From an uncultured Candidatus Actinomarina sp. (GTDB lineage Bacteria > Actinomycetota > Acidimicrobiia > Actinomarinales > Actinomarinaceae), in assembly GCA_902519845.1 (NCBI GenBank), contig CABYLQ010000007.1, positions 1 to 57,864 on the forward strand: DNA of 57,864 nt, in the 5' to 3' direction. The translations under genes and the position numbers were made by a program. A model generated the notes under the pieces. It worked only from the letters and a program-made list of their open reading frames with translations. It did not search any database and was not told the origin of the DNA. Position 1 is the first letter of the stretch; every line of letters starts with the position of its first letter. Below, in pieces: positions 29,341-38,043 of this stretch.

Positions 29341-29814
29341 CTACAATTTTGTTTGGATGGCTATTCTTCCACCTCTAATCATTTCAATAATTCCAAATGG
29401 TTTAAGCAAATTTTCTAGTTTATCTAAATCTTTTGATGCACCCGTCATTTCAAAAACTGCATAATCAGATCCAACATCAACCGATTTTGCACCAGATAGA
29501 GAAGCCTTTTCAATGACTGAAGTTTGAGTGTCCTTATTTATAGATACTTTAAGAAGTAGGACTTCTGATTCTATTGTATTTTCAGGATCAAGTTCAACAA
29601 TCTTTATTACATTGATAAGCTTATTTAATTGTTTTTTTACTTGTTCAACTGACTCAAGTTCTGTAACAATTGTCATTTTCGACCTGCCTTGAATATTTGT
29701 TGGTCCAACAGCTAAAGAGTTAATATTAAAACCCCTTCTAGATATAGTTGATGCAACTCTTGCTAATACGCCAGGTTTGTCTTCAACGAGAACACTCAAT
29801 ATTCTTTCACTCAT
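29341..29814 (-). CDS. ilvN: acetolactate synthase small (regulatory) subunit
   Basis: A 157-residue subunit with an ACT domain at the start (LSVLVEDKPGVLARVAS, then RRGFNINSLAVGPT) that binds valine, and the C-terminal half typical of IlvH/IlvN. It activates IlvB and gives end-product inhibition. Overlaps ilvB by 4 bases. Confidence 0.95.
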   Translation of the reverse strand: MSERILSVLVEDKPGVLARVASTISRRGFNINSLAVGPTNIQGRSKMTIVTELESVEQVKKQLNKLINVIKIVELDPENTIESEVLLLKVSINKDTQTSVIEKASLSGAKSVDVGSDYAVFEMTGASKDLDKLENLLKPFGIIEMIRGGRIAIQTKL

Positions 29815-31523
29815 AATTTTTTTAGATCATCCTCATTTAATATAACTACATCATTACTTCCACCGGCTGGAACCATTGGAAACACCATATCCTCTGGATC
29901 AACAATGCATTCAACCAGAACGGGTTTGTCATTAATTTCTAACATTTTTTCAAAAACTTTTTTCACATCAGATTTTTCAATCATCCTCAATCCTGTAGCG
30001 CCCATTGATTCTGCAAGTGCAACATAGTCTGGAGTATGATGCGTTAATTCTGATGCAGAAAATCTGTTTTTATAAAATATTTTTTGCCATTGCCTAACCA
30101 TTCCATGATTTCCATTGTTAAAAACAACAATTTTTATTGGAATATTTTCTGTAGAAGCAGTAATCAATTCCTGACATGTCATTTGAAAGCATCCGTCACC
30201 ATCTAATGCTAGAATCTGCCGATCAGGGTAAGCAGCTTGGGCACCGATTGCAGCAGGAAGTGAATATCCCATTGTTCCTAGCCCTCCTGAATTTAACCAT
30301 GTATTAGGTTGAGTAAAATTCCAATGTTGTGATATCCACATTTGATGCTGGCCAACTCCCGAGACAACTATTGCATCTTCATCAGATAATTTTTGAAGCT
30401 CTTCCAGAACAAATGGAACCTTAAGTGGGCCTTTTTCTTCCTGGATGTATGACAAAGGATAATCTTTTTTCATTTGATTAAGTTCGTTTATCCAATCAGT
30501 AGTTTTTAAATCTGACCCTTCTAACCTTTCAATTAAGCCAGTGATAACACTTTTAGCATCACCTACAATTGGAACTTCAGGTTCTCTTATTTTTCCAATT
30601 TCAGCAGGGTCAATATCAGCATGAATTACTTTAGCATTTTGTGCAAAAAATTTAGGATTAGCCGTGACTCTATCGTCAAACCTCACACCGATGGCAATTA
30701 AGAGATCTGATTTTTGTATGGAAGTTGTGGCTGTATAGTTTCCATGCATACCTGGCATTTCAAAACATAGTTCATTTCCATCGGGAAAAGCACCTCTTCC
30801 CATTAATGTTGTTACAACTGGTATTTGAAATTTTGTAGCAAGCTCAAATAATTCTTCATTTGCTTTTGAATGTATTATTCCACCACCAACATAAAGTATC
30901 GGTTTTTCTGCTTTTTTAATTAAATCTGCAGCCTGATTAATCATTTTTGGATTTGGTTCTAAAGTTGGTTTATATCCTGGCAAATCAACTAATTTTGGTT
31001 CAATCCATTCAACTTTTTGATTTAATATATCTTTTGGTATATCGACTAAAACAGGTCCAGGCCTACCAGTAGTAGCAATATGCCTTGCTTCGAGCAAGAT
31101 TTGAGGAATCTCTTCTGCATTAGTAATTAAATAATTATGCTTAGTTGCTGCCATTGTCAAACCTACTGTGTATGCTTCTTGAAATGCATCATTTCCAATT
31201 GCTTCTGATGCAACTTGTCCGGTAATTGCTAATAGCGGAGTAGAGTCCATTAGTGCATTTGTTAAGGGTGTTATCAAATTAGTAGCTCCTGGTCCAGATG
31301 TAGCAATCACTACACCAAGTTCACCGGTTGCTTGGGCATAACCTTCTGCCATGTGCCCAGATCCTTGTTCGTGTCTAGCTAATATATGTCTTATTGGACT
31401 GTCATATAACGGATCATATGCAGGCAATATTGCTCCACCAGGTAGGCCAAAAATAGTAGAAATATTCATATATTCTAAACTTCTTACAACAAGTTCAGCA
31501 CCACTTAATTTTTCTTCACTCAT
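29811..31523 (-). CDS. ilvB: acetolactate synthase large (catalytic) subunit
   Basis: A 570-residue thiamine-diphosphate enzyme making acetolactate or acetohydroxybutyrate. The catalytic Glu is in RHEQGSGHMAEGYA near residue 50, the FAD-binding centre includes GVRFDDRVTANP, and the ThDP motif runs from GDGCFQMTCQEL to VFNNGNHGM near 438-470. GGGAAAG lies just before the ATG and overlaps the end of the leader terminator, so the gene is placed directly behind the attenuator. Confidence 0.96.
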   Translation of the reverse strand: MSEEKLSGAELVVRSLEYMNISTIFGLPGGAILPAYDPLYDSPIRHILARHEQGSGHMAEGYAQATGELGVVIATSGPGATNLITPLTNALMDSTPLLAITGQVASEAIGNDAFQEAYTVGLTMAATKHNYLITNAEEIPQILLEARHIATTGRPGPVLVDIPKDILNQKVEWIEPKLVDLPGYKPTLEPNPKMINQAADLIKKAEKPILYVGGGIIHSKANEELFELATKFQIPVVTTLMGRGAFPDGNELCFEMPGMHGNYTATTSIQKSDLLIAIGVRFDDRVTANPKFFAQNAKVIHADIDPAEIGKIREPEVPIVGDAKSVITGLIERLEGSDLKTTDWINELNQMKKDYPLSYIQEEKGPLKVPFVLEELQKLSDEDAIVVSGVGQHQMWISQHWNFTQPNTWLNSGGLGTMGYSLPAAIGAQAAYPDRQILALDGDGCFQMTCQELITASTENIPIKIVVFNNGNHGMVRQWQKIFYKNRFSASELTHHTPDYVALAESMGATGLRMIEKSDVKKVFEKMLEINDKPVLVECIVDPEDMVFPMVPAGGSNDVVILNEDDLKKL

Positions 31524-31532
31524 ATCTTTCCC

Positions 31533-31559
31533 AAAAAAAAACCTCCCTATTTGGGGAGG
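31533..31559 (-). terminator. intrinsic terminator in the ilvB leader (attenuator)
   Basis: On the minus strand CCTCCC (31559-31554), a 6-nt loop and GGGAGG (31547-31542) form a GC-rich stem, followed by nine T (31541-31533). It ends 9 bases before the ilvB ATG, so if it works it controls the operon rather than ending an upstream gene. Confidence 0.85.
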
Positions 31560-31583
31560 CGCTCAATACTAGCTAATGAGCGC
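31559..31583 (-). promoter_or_regulatory. second leader hairpin between leader peptide and terminator
   Basis: A perfect 7-bp stem GCGCTCA (31583-31577) / TGAGCGC (31565-31559) with an 11-nt loop. Its first base is the last base of the leader stop codon and its last base is the first base of the terminator stem. The 5' arm can instead pair with leader codons: AGTGCT with AGCGCT around a 5-nt loop, plus an outer ACTAGT / GCTAGT. Ribosome position could therefore decide which fold forms. Confidence 0.7.
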
Positions 31584-31633
31584 TATATAAGCACTAATAC
31601 TAGTAATGAATTTAAATTTTGAATTATTTTCAT
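31583..31633 (-). CDS. branched-chain amino acid leader peptide
   Basis: A 16-residue open frame MKIIQNLNSLLVLVLI followed by TAG. Ten of the sixteen residues are Ile, Leu or Val, and codons 10-16 are all Leu/Val/Ile. It lies between the promoter and the terminator of ilvB-ilvN-ilvC-leuA-leuB. This is the arrangement of ribosome-mediated attenuation: shortage of charged Leu/Val/Ile tRNA would stall the ribosome here. No Shine-Dalgarno sequence is present; TATAGT lies 8 nt upstream, so the message is probably leaderless. Confidence 0.85.
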   Translation of the reverse strand: MKIIQNLNSLLVLVLI

Positions 31634-31651
31634 TAAGTATAACTATAGTTA
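31634..31651. promoter_or_regulatory. 18-bp divergent promoter core between the ilv leader and queG
   Basis: Only 18 bases separate the two divergent ATGs. Minus strand: TATAGT (31647-31642) is 8 nt before the leader-peptide ATG. Plus strand: TATAAC (31638-31643) is 8 nt before the queG ATG at 31652. The two -10 boxes overlap and share the palindrome ACTATAGT. The plus-strand box is weaker because its last base is C. No good -35 is seen for either. Confidence 0.55.
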
Positions 31652-32749
31652 ATGCTGATAAAAATGAAAGACCTAAATGTAATTAATTACTTAAACAAAA
31701 ATAATATTGAAATACCTAAAAATATAAAAATTTCAACAGTTGATATCCCATCCTATGAAAATAAATCTCAAAGTATTAAGGAAGTTAAAGATCAGCAAAA
31801 ACATGCAAATATGAAATTTACATTTTCTAATCCTGATTATTCAGGATTAGGTGACAAATTTACATGGGCAGAGTCTTGTATCATTATTAGTTACAACTAT
31901 GGTGAAATATATTCTACAAATATATCCACATCAATTGGAAAAGGTTCAATTGCACGGTTTGCAATAAATGATTATTACAAACCAATTAAGAAGTTTATAG
32001 AAAAACTTAAAGATCATTTTGATACTTTAGATTTACGAACTCAAGAATTTATCGATAGTCCAAGTCATTATGATCGTTTATTTTTTGAAGGGTCTGGATT
32101 GGGATGGCAAGGTAAAAGCTCAATGATGTTATCACCAAGTATTGGCCCATGGCAATTAATTGGTAACTTGTACGTTGAAATGAAATTTGAAACTCCAGTT
32201 GCTAAATCATATTCATGTGGAAATTGCAACATGTGTCAAATTTCTTGTCCAACTGGAGCATTAGATAATGAATACAAGATTGATTCTCGAAAATGTATAT
32301 CTTACTGGCTACAATCTCCAGAAATAATTCCACATGAAATAAGAACGAAAATTGCAAATAGATTTTATGGATGTGATGATTGCCTAACATCATGTCCACC
32401 AGGACAAAATAAATTTATTAGTTTAAAACAAACAAAAGAAGTTGATTTGGAAAAAATAATAAATATGGATAAAAATAATTTAATTTCAAAATTTGAGTGG
32501 TTCTATGTACCTCAAAGGAATGGAGATTACCTAAAAAGAAATGCAATTATTGCACTTGCTAATAATCCAAATGAAAACAGTCACGAATTATTTATCAAAT
32601 TACTAGATTCAGATTCAGATATTATAAGGCTATATTCAATATGGGCTTTATGGAGAATTGGCATGTTAGACAAAGTAAATGAAGAGTCTTTTATTAAAAA
32701 AGAAGTTTCAAGTGATGTAAAAAAAGAATTTGAAAGATTAAAAAAGTGA
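31652..32749 (+). CDS. queG: epoxyqueuosine reductase
   Basis: A 365-residue iron-sulfur, cobalamin-dependent enzyme for the last step of queuosine formation in tRNA. It shows the active-site region FIDSPSHYDR followed by GLGWQGKSSMMLSP, two ferredoxin-like clusters (CGNCNMCQISCPTGA and CDDCLTSCP), and a C-terminal HEAT-like repeat. The first ATG (31652) is 2 nt from a -10-like TATAGT; a second at 31664 is possible. queC/D/E/F are not in the window, so preformed queuine or distant genes must provide the substrate. Confidence 0.9.
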   Translation: MLIKMKDLNVINYLNKNNIEIPKNIKISTVDIPSYENKSQSIKEVKDQQKHANMKFTFSNPDYSGLGDKFTWAESCIIISYNYGEIYSTNISTSIGKGSIARFAINDYYKPIKKFIEKLKDHFDTLDLRTQEFIDSPSHYDRLFFEGSGLGWQGKSSMMLSPSIGPWQLIGNLYVEMKFETPVAKSYSCGNCNMCQISCPTGALDNEYKIDSRKCISYWLQSPEIIPHEIRTKIANRFYGCDDCLTSCPPGQNKFISLKQTKEVDLEKIINMDKNNLISKFEWFYVPQRNGDYLKRNAIIALANNPNENSHELFIKLLDSDSDIIRLYSIWALWRIGMLDKVNEESFIKKEVSSDVKKEFERLKK

Positions 32750-32768
32750 TATTGTAATGGTTTTTATC

Positions 32769-32780
32769 TATTCTTAATCT
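32769..32780 (+). promoter_or_regulatory. -10 box before ilvD
   Basis: TATTCT (32769-32774) is 6 nt before the ATG at 32781 in the 31-base gap after queG. The spacing fits a leaderless transcript, giving ilvD its own promoter separate from the ilvB operon. Confidence 0.5.
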
Positions 32781-34442
32781 ATGGCAAAGTTTTCTGATGA
32801 CGTAACACAAGGTATCGAAAAATCAGCTGCAAGAGCAATGTTGAGAGCAGTTGGTTTAAATGATGATGACTTTAATAAATTTCAAGTAGGAATAGTTTCT
32901 GCAGGAAATGAAGTTACACCATGTAATTTAACAGGACCAGAATTGTCAAATTTTGCAAAAGAGGGTGTAAATGGAGCTGATTCTGCAGGATTAATATTTT
33001 CAACAATTGCTGTTTCAGATGGTATTTCAATGGGCCACGAAGGTATGAGAGCTTCATTGGTTTCAAGAGAAGTAATTGCTGATTCAGTTGAATTGGTAAT
33101 GCATGCTGAAAGATTTGATGGAATGGTGACTATTGCGGGATGTGATAAATCATTACCCGGCATGTTGATGGCTTCAGCGAGAATAAATAGGCCAGCAATA
33201 TTTTTATATGGTGGCAGCAGCCTTCCTGGAGTACATAAAGGAAAAGATATTTCAATTGTGGATGTTTTTGAAGGCATTGGGGCATTTGATAAAGGCTTGA
33301 TATCTGAAGAAGAATTATACGAAATAGAATGTAATGCATGTCCTGGGCAAGGTTCCTGCGCTGGAATGTTCACAGCAAACACAATGGCATCAGTTGGCGA
33401 AGCTATAGGGATGAGCTTACCAGGTACAGCATCAATACCTGCAGAGGATGACAGATTAAGAGATGCTGCAAAAGAGTCAGGACTTCAATTGAATTACTTA
33501 CTAAAAAATGATATTAAACCACGAGATATCATGACTATTGATGCATTTAAAAATGCAATCACAACAGTCTTGGCGTTAGGTGGAAGTACAAATGCAGTAT
33601 TACATTTATTAGGAATAGCTTATGAAGCTCGTGTAAACCTAGATCTAAGCATTTTTGATGATATTGGAAGACGGGTTCCACATATTGCTGATATGAAACC
33701 ATTCGGAAAATATCATATGGTTGATTTAGATAAAATTGGGGGAGTCCCAGTAGTTTCGAAAATTTTACTTGAAAATAAATTAATAAATCCTGACTGTTTG
33801 ACTGTTACTGGAAAAACAGTTGGTGAGAACTTGGAGAATATTGAAATACCCACTAATCAAGACGTAGTATATTTTCCAGATAATCCGATTGCGAGTGAAG
33901 GCGGAATTGCAATCCTTAAAGGTTCCTTATCACCAAAAGGATCTGTTGTGAAAACAGCAGGTATAGAGATTAATGAATTTTCTGGCCCTGCTAATGTCTT
34001 TGAAAGTGAACAAGATGCTATTGATGCTTTATTTAACAATAAAATAAATAAAGGGGATGTTGTAGTAATCAGAAATGAAGGACCCAAAGGAGGTCCTGGA
34101 ATGAGAGAGATGCTCCAGATAACTGCTGCTATAAAAGGTGCTGGTCTTGGCAAGGATGTTTTGTTAATTACCGATGGTCGATTCTCTGGGGGAACAACAG
34201 GTTTATGCATTGGACACGTTACTCCTGAAAGTTTTGATTATGGACCTATCTCGATTTGTAAAAATGGTGATCTAATTACTCTTAATCTTACAAAGAGAGA
34301 GCTCAATCTTGAAATAAGTGAATCTGAAGTATCTTCCAGACTTGAAGATTATGTTTTGCCTGAACCAAGATATAAATCTGGAGTGCTGAATAAATATTCT
34401 AAACTAGTATCAGGAGCTGATACTGGTGCAGTTACCTCATAG
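32781..34442 (+). CDS. ilvD: dihydroxy-acid dehydratase
   Basis: A 553-residue iron-sulfur enzyme making 2-keto acids for valine, isoleucine and leucine. The cluster cysteines are in VTPCNLTGP near 48, [10 protein letters not shown] near 120 and [16 protein letters not shown] near 187-193. The C-terminal part has [16 protein letters not shown] with the catalytic Ser region. It completes the set with ilvBNC across the divergent promoter and opens a five-gene plus-strand run. Confidence 0.96.
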   Translation: MAKFSDDVTQGIEKSAARAMLRAVGLNDDDFNKFQVGIVSAGNEVTPCNLTGPELSNFAKEGVNGADSAGLIFSTIAVSDGISMGHEGMRASLVSREVIADSVELVMHAERFDGMVTIAGCDKSLPGMLMASARINRPAIFLYGGSSLPGVHKGKDISIVDVFEGIGAFDKGLISEEELYEIECNACPGQGSCAGMFTANTMASVGEAIGMSLPGTASIPAEDDRLRDAAKESGLQLNYLLKNDIKPRDIMTIDAFKNAITTVLALGGSTNAVLHLLGIAYEARVNLDLSIFDDIGRRVPHIADMKPFGKYHMVDLDKIGGVPVVSKILLENKLINPDCLTVTGKTVGENLENIEIPTNQDVVYFPDNPIASEGGIAILKGSLSPKGSVVKTAGIEINEFSGPANVFESEQDAIDALFNNKINKGDVVVIRNEGPKGGPGMREMLQITAAIKGAGLGKDVLLITDGRFSGGTTGLCIGHVTPESFDYGPISICKNGDLITLNLTKRELNLEISESEVSSRLEDYVLPEPRYKSGVLNKYSKLVSGADTGAVTS

Positions 34443-34447
34443 TATTA

Positions 34448-35218
34448 ATGATATTCATTTCTGACGTACATCATGGTTTAGACTCTCTAGAAAATCTTCC
34501 ATCAGGCAAAGGTCCATTAGTAATATTAGGTGATTTAATTAACTGGATTGATTACAGAAATGGTGACGGTATAGCAAAAGATGTTTTTGGGGAAGAAAGT
34601 GTAGCTAAACTTATGGATCTTAGAAAAAAACATGATTTTACAAGAAGAAAAGAATTGTGGAATGAACTATTCTCAAAAGACAGGGAAGTAAAACAAGCAA
34701 AAATTGAGGAATCTATTTATCGACAATACAGGGAAGTTTTTGATAAAATTAAAAATTTTGAAGTATTTCTTATTCCAGGAAATGTAGATTCGTTGAAGAT
34801 ACTTGAAGAAACAAAAACAAACAATGTAACGAATATTGATGGAGAGATTTTGGATTATAAAGGTTTTAAAATTGGCTTTGCTGGTGGAGGAGTACCAACA
34901 CCAATTAATGCCAGAGGGGAAATACCAGAAGAGGAATTTAATTCTAAATTAGAAAATTTAGGAGATATTGATATTATATGTTCACATGCGCCTCCATATG
35001 TTGATGAACTTATTACAGATGTTATAACAAATAAAAAAGAACAAGGATGGAACAGTTTAAAGAAATTCATACAAGATAAAGAACCAAAATTTTCTATTTT
35101 TGGTGATGTTCATCAACCGAAAGCCTATGAATGGAAAATTGGTTTAACAAAGTGTATTAATGTTGGTTATTTTCGATCAAGCAGTAATTATTTAGACATT
35201 GAAACCTTAAGAATATGA
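34448..35218 (+). CDS. calcineurin-like metallophosphoesterase
   Basis: A 256-residue phosphoesterase fold with the metal motifs ISDVHHG (Asp-x-His), LGDLINWID, IPGNVDS (GNxD), CSHAPP and a final FGDVHQPK that replaces the usual GHxH. The substrate (nucleotide, phosphoprotein or other phosphoester) is unknown. It starts 5 bases after ilvD and overlaps the ROK gene by 4. Confidence 0.8.
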   Translation: MIFISDVHHGLDSLENLPSGKGPLVILGDLINWIDYRNGDGIAKDVFGEESVAKLMDLRKKHDFTRRKELWNELFSKDREVKQAKIEESIYRQYREVFDKIKNFEVFLIPGNVDSLKILEETKTNNVTNIDGEILDYKGFKIGFAGGGVPTPINARGEIPEEEFNSKLENLGDIDIICSHAPPYVDELITDVITNKKEQGWNSLKKFIQDKEPKFSIFGDVHQPKAYEWKIGLTKCINVGYFRSSSNYLDIETLRI

Positions 35219-36096
35219 ACGTTTTAGCACTTGATGTTGGTGGAACCACAATAAAAGGTGGTCTTGTGAATGAAAAACTCAAAATTAAAGAAAAATTCAT
35301 AGAGGATACACCTAAAAAAGAGTCATCCTTTCTTTCACTAATAGAAAATATTCACGATAGATTTTCTCATGAAACTGAACAAGTCTCTCTTGGCATGCCA
35401 GGATTTGTAGATAATGATAATCATATTTTTAAATATGGCACCAATATGCAATTTTCTATTGATTTCAAAAAGCTCGAATTGATCAAAGACAAAAAAATTT
35501 ATTTGGAGAATGACGGAAATTTAGCTGCATATTCTGAATACTTACTACATTTTAAAAATGATTACAAAAATTTAATAATGCTTACATTTGGTACTGGAAT
35601 AGGAGGGGGGATCATACATAATTCTCAAATCTTTAAAGGCAGTGGCAATGCTGGTGAAATAGGGCGCATCTTAATTAATGAAAATTCCTATTTAGAAGAT
35701 GTAATTTCTGCCAAAGCATGGACAAAGAAATGTAAAGAACTGCTTGAACAAAATCAAAATACACAACTATCTAAAATATTTTCTGAAGAAAAAGTAGGCT
35801 CCCTTTTATTTGACAATTCAATTAATCTTGAAGATCATGAAAAACTTGTTAGAGACGAGATAATAGTACAAACATCTCTTGCCTTAGTTTCATTATTTGA
35901 ATTATTTGATAATGAAATATTTGTCATAGGAGGGAGTATGACAAAAAACCCCTATAATTTTATTCCCTTAATTGATGAATATATAAGCAAAAATTTTGAT
36001 TTCCCAAATAGAAGTTTTCCAATTATTAAGTTAAGTAAAGCACGAGAAGATTCAGGCTTGTTAGGTGCAGCATTGCTAGCTTTAAATAGTGAATAA
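35215..36096 (+). CDS. ROK family sugar kinase (glucokinase-like)
   Basis: A 293-residue actin-fold kinase. It has the phosphate-1 loop LALDVGGTTIKGGLV, the catalytic Asp in YLENDGNLAAYSE, LTFGTGIGGGII for ATP, and SGNAGEIGRILI. The ROK zinc motif (CxCGxxGCxE) is missing; INENSYLEDVIS stands in its place. It probably phosphorylates glucose or a related sugar; polyphosphate use cannot be judged. Co-translated with the phosphoesterase (ATGA overlap). Confidence 0.75.
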   Translation: MNVLALDVGGTTIKGGLVNEKLKIKEKFIEDTPKKESSFLSLIENIHDRFSHETEQVSLGMPGFVDNDNHIFKYGTNMQFSIDFKKLELIKDKKIYLENDGNLAAYSEYLLHFKNDYKNLIMLTFGTGIGGGIIHNSQIFKGSGNAGEIGRILINENSYLEDVISAKAWTKKCKELLEQNQNTQLSKIFSEEKVGSLLFDNSINLEDHEKLVRDEIIVQTSLALVSLFELFDNEIFVIGGSMTKNPYNFIPLIDEYISKNFDFPNRSFPIIKLSKAREDSGLLGAALLALNSE

Positions 36097-36775
36097 TAAG
36101 TCCTTACTTTTAAATGGTTCATTCTTTGAGGATGAATATTTAAAAAAAATTGATATCTTAAATAATCTTGAAATTAAATCTGTTTATGTATTTGATCATT
36201 ATCAAAATCCTGAAATAAAAAGCAATCCTGTGTATGAGATTAAGGAAGCAATTAACAAATTAAATGAAGTAAATAAAAATTTTGAAATCGGCTCAATGGT
36301 TTTAAATGTAAGAAAGAGGAAAAAAGATACTTTACTTCATGATTATATTTATCAATTTTTGGAAATTAAGAATTTTAATTTTGGTTTAGGAATTGGAGAT
36401 GAAAAATATGAAAAGAAAGATAAAATTTTTGAAAATAATATTGAAGATATAATTTGTGAAATTCAAAATCACAAAATATATGATGGAAATAAAGTAAATA
36501 TAATACTCGGCGGTAATTCAAAATTATTCATTGATCTTTCTTTAAAATATTCGATTGGACTAAATCAATGGCAAGGAAGCATAGAAAATATTGAAAATAA
36601 GATTGACCTTTTTGAGAAATCAAACATCAAGGAGTCAAAAATTAGTTACTGTACAAAAAACTTAAAGTTTTCTGGAAAAGAATTTAATGCAAACATAGAA
36701 ATTATATATGTTTTAAGTGAAAACAAAACTTTTAAAGATCAGATTGATGATATAAGTAAATACTGCTTAAATTAA
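36089..36775 (+). CDS. shortened luciferase-fold (LLM-like) protein, function unknown
   Basis: A 228-residue protein not confidently assignable. Its pattern follows LLM-class F420/FMN oxidoreductases: VYVFDHYQNP (compare FDHF), EIGSMVLNVRKRKKDTLLHD (compare the VxNxxxRxPxxLA strand-helix), FGLGIGDEKYE (compare LGxGxG), and NIILGGNSKLFIDLSLKYS followed by GLNQW (compare GGxxPxxLxLAAxYADGxN). It is about 100 residues shorter than the family and key substrate residues are not seen. GTG start, 8-base overlap with the kinase. Confidence 0.5.
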   Translation: MNNKSLLLNGSFFEDEYLKKIDILNNLEIKSVYVFDHYQNPEIKSNPVYEIKEAINKLNEVNKNFEIGSMVLNVRKRKKDTLLHDYIYQFLEIKNFNFGLGIGDEKYEKKDKIFENNIEDIICEIQNHKIYDGNKVNIILGGNSKLFIDLSLKYSIGLNQWQGSIENIENKIDLFEKSNIKESKISYCTKNLKFSGKEFNANIEIIYVLSENKTFKDQIDDISKYCLN

Positions 36776-36779
36776 AAAA

Positions 36780-37802
36780 ATGATTGATATTAGATCTGAT
36801 ACCGTTACAAAGCCTTCAAAAGAGATGTTGGAAGTAATCGTAAATTCTGAAGTTGGGGACGATGAGTACAAAGAAGATCCAACAGTTAATGAACTTGAAG
36901 AATTTGCAGCAGATTTACTCGGATTTGAATCTGGACTCTTTGTTAGTTCTGGCTTGATGGGAAATCAAATTTCATTACTGAACCATACAAATCCTGGTGA
37001 AGAAGTAATAACAACTGAAGATTCGCATATTAAGAATTATGAACATGGGGCAGCTTCATTTTTATCCAGAATTCAATTTAGGAATGTAAGTCATAATGAT
37101 GGTGATTTAGATTTAGATGATATAGTCTCACAAATTTCTAAATCATCATATTACAAACCTAAAATCAGTATGGTTGCAATTGAAAATACTCACCTTGCTT
37201 CAGGGGGTACAATAATTCCATTTGAAAATATAAAAAAGTTATCTGAATTTACAAAATCTAATAATTTAAAGCTTCATGTTGATGGAGCAAGAGTATGGCA
37301 CGCAATTTTGGAAGAAAACACAAAAGCTAATTATGGAAAATATTGTGACAGTTTAACATTTTGCTTTTCAAAAGGACTTGGTGCTCCTATCGGATCTATG
37401 CTATTGGGGTCAAAAGATTTTATTACCAATTCACGTGAATATCGAAAAAAAATTGGTGGAGGAATGAGACAAGTGGGGATTATCGCCTCTGCTGCAAAGT
37501 ATGCTTTAGAAAATAGAAGCAATATTATTGCTGATCATAAAATGGCGAAAGAGGTATTTACCGAAATTAAAATTATGGAGAATAAAATAGACTGTATAGA
37601 GTCCGTAACCTATAAAGGAACAAATATGATTTTGTTAAATTTTGACACTTTGAGAAATTCCGATAAGTTTTTAAAGTTCTTAGCTAATAATGAAATTAAA
37701 GCAGGTTATCTTAGAGAAAAAGTTATTAGATTTGTTTTTCATAAAGATATAACTTCAGATAATAAAGAAAAGGTAATAAAAACCCTTCAATCTTTTTCAT
37801 AA
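36780..37802 (+). CDS. ltaE: low-specificity threonine aldolase
   Basis: A 340-residue PLP enzyme splitting threonine (and allo-threonine) into glycine and acetaldehyde. It begins IDIRSDTVTKPSKEML, has GDDEYKEDPTVNELEE, HVDGARVWHA with the PLP-binding Asp, and the Schiff-base Lys in FCFSKGLGAPIGSML near 199. It ends the ilvD run, which ties isoleucine/threonine metabolism together (inference), and overlaps a convergent gene by 16 bases. Confidence 0.9.
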   Translation: MIDIRSDTVTKPSKEMLEVIVNSEVGDDEYKEDPTVNELEEFAADLLGFESGLFVSSGLMGNQISLLNHTNPGEEVITTEDSHIKNYEHGAASFLSRIQFRNVSHNDGDLDLDDIVSQISKSSYYKPKISMVAIENTHLASGGTIIPFENIKKLSEFTKSNNLKLHVDGARVWHAILEENTKANYGKYCDSLTFCFSKGLGAPIGSMLLGSKDFITNSREYRKKIGGGMRQVGIIASAAKYALENRSNIIADHKMAKEVFTEIKIMENKIDCIESVTYKGTNMILLNFDTLRNSDKFLKFLANNEIKAGYLREKVIRFVFHKDITSDNKEKVIKTLQSFS

Positions 37803-38029
37803 TAATTATCATCATTCCACTCTGTTATCGATTTTTCAGATAGTCTTATTAGAGTAAACACACCACCAACCATTACGATATTTGTAATAAATATATTTAA
37901 AGCAATAGTGGAATTGCAACTATTTGAACAGAATGTATTTCCAAGAATAAAACCAATATAAATAGACAGAGTTAAAACGAGTAAATAAATTATAAATTTA
38001 AATTTTTTACTAAAAACCATTTTCAACAT
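37787..38029 (-). CDS. small membrane protein, unknown
   Basis: An 80-residue protein from ATG 38029, with two membrane helices (FIIYLLVLTLSIYIGFILG and ALNIFITNIVMVGGVFTL) joined by a cysteine-bearing loop TFCSNSCNS, and a charged tail. A longer start at 38071 would overlap the divergent gene by 28 bases and adds only a polar stretch, so the shorter form is preferred. No family is recognised. Confidence 0.5.
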   Translation of the reverse strand: MLKMVFSKKFKFIIYLLVLTLSIYIGFILGNTFCSNSCNSTIALNIFITNIVMVGGVFTLIRLSEKSITEWNDDNYYEKD

Positions 38030-38043
38030 TATTGTAATAGAAG

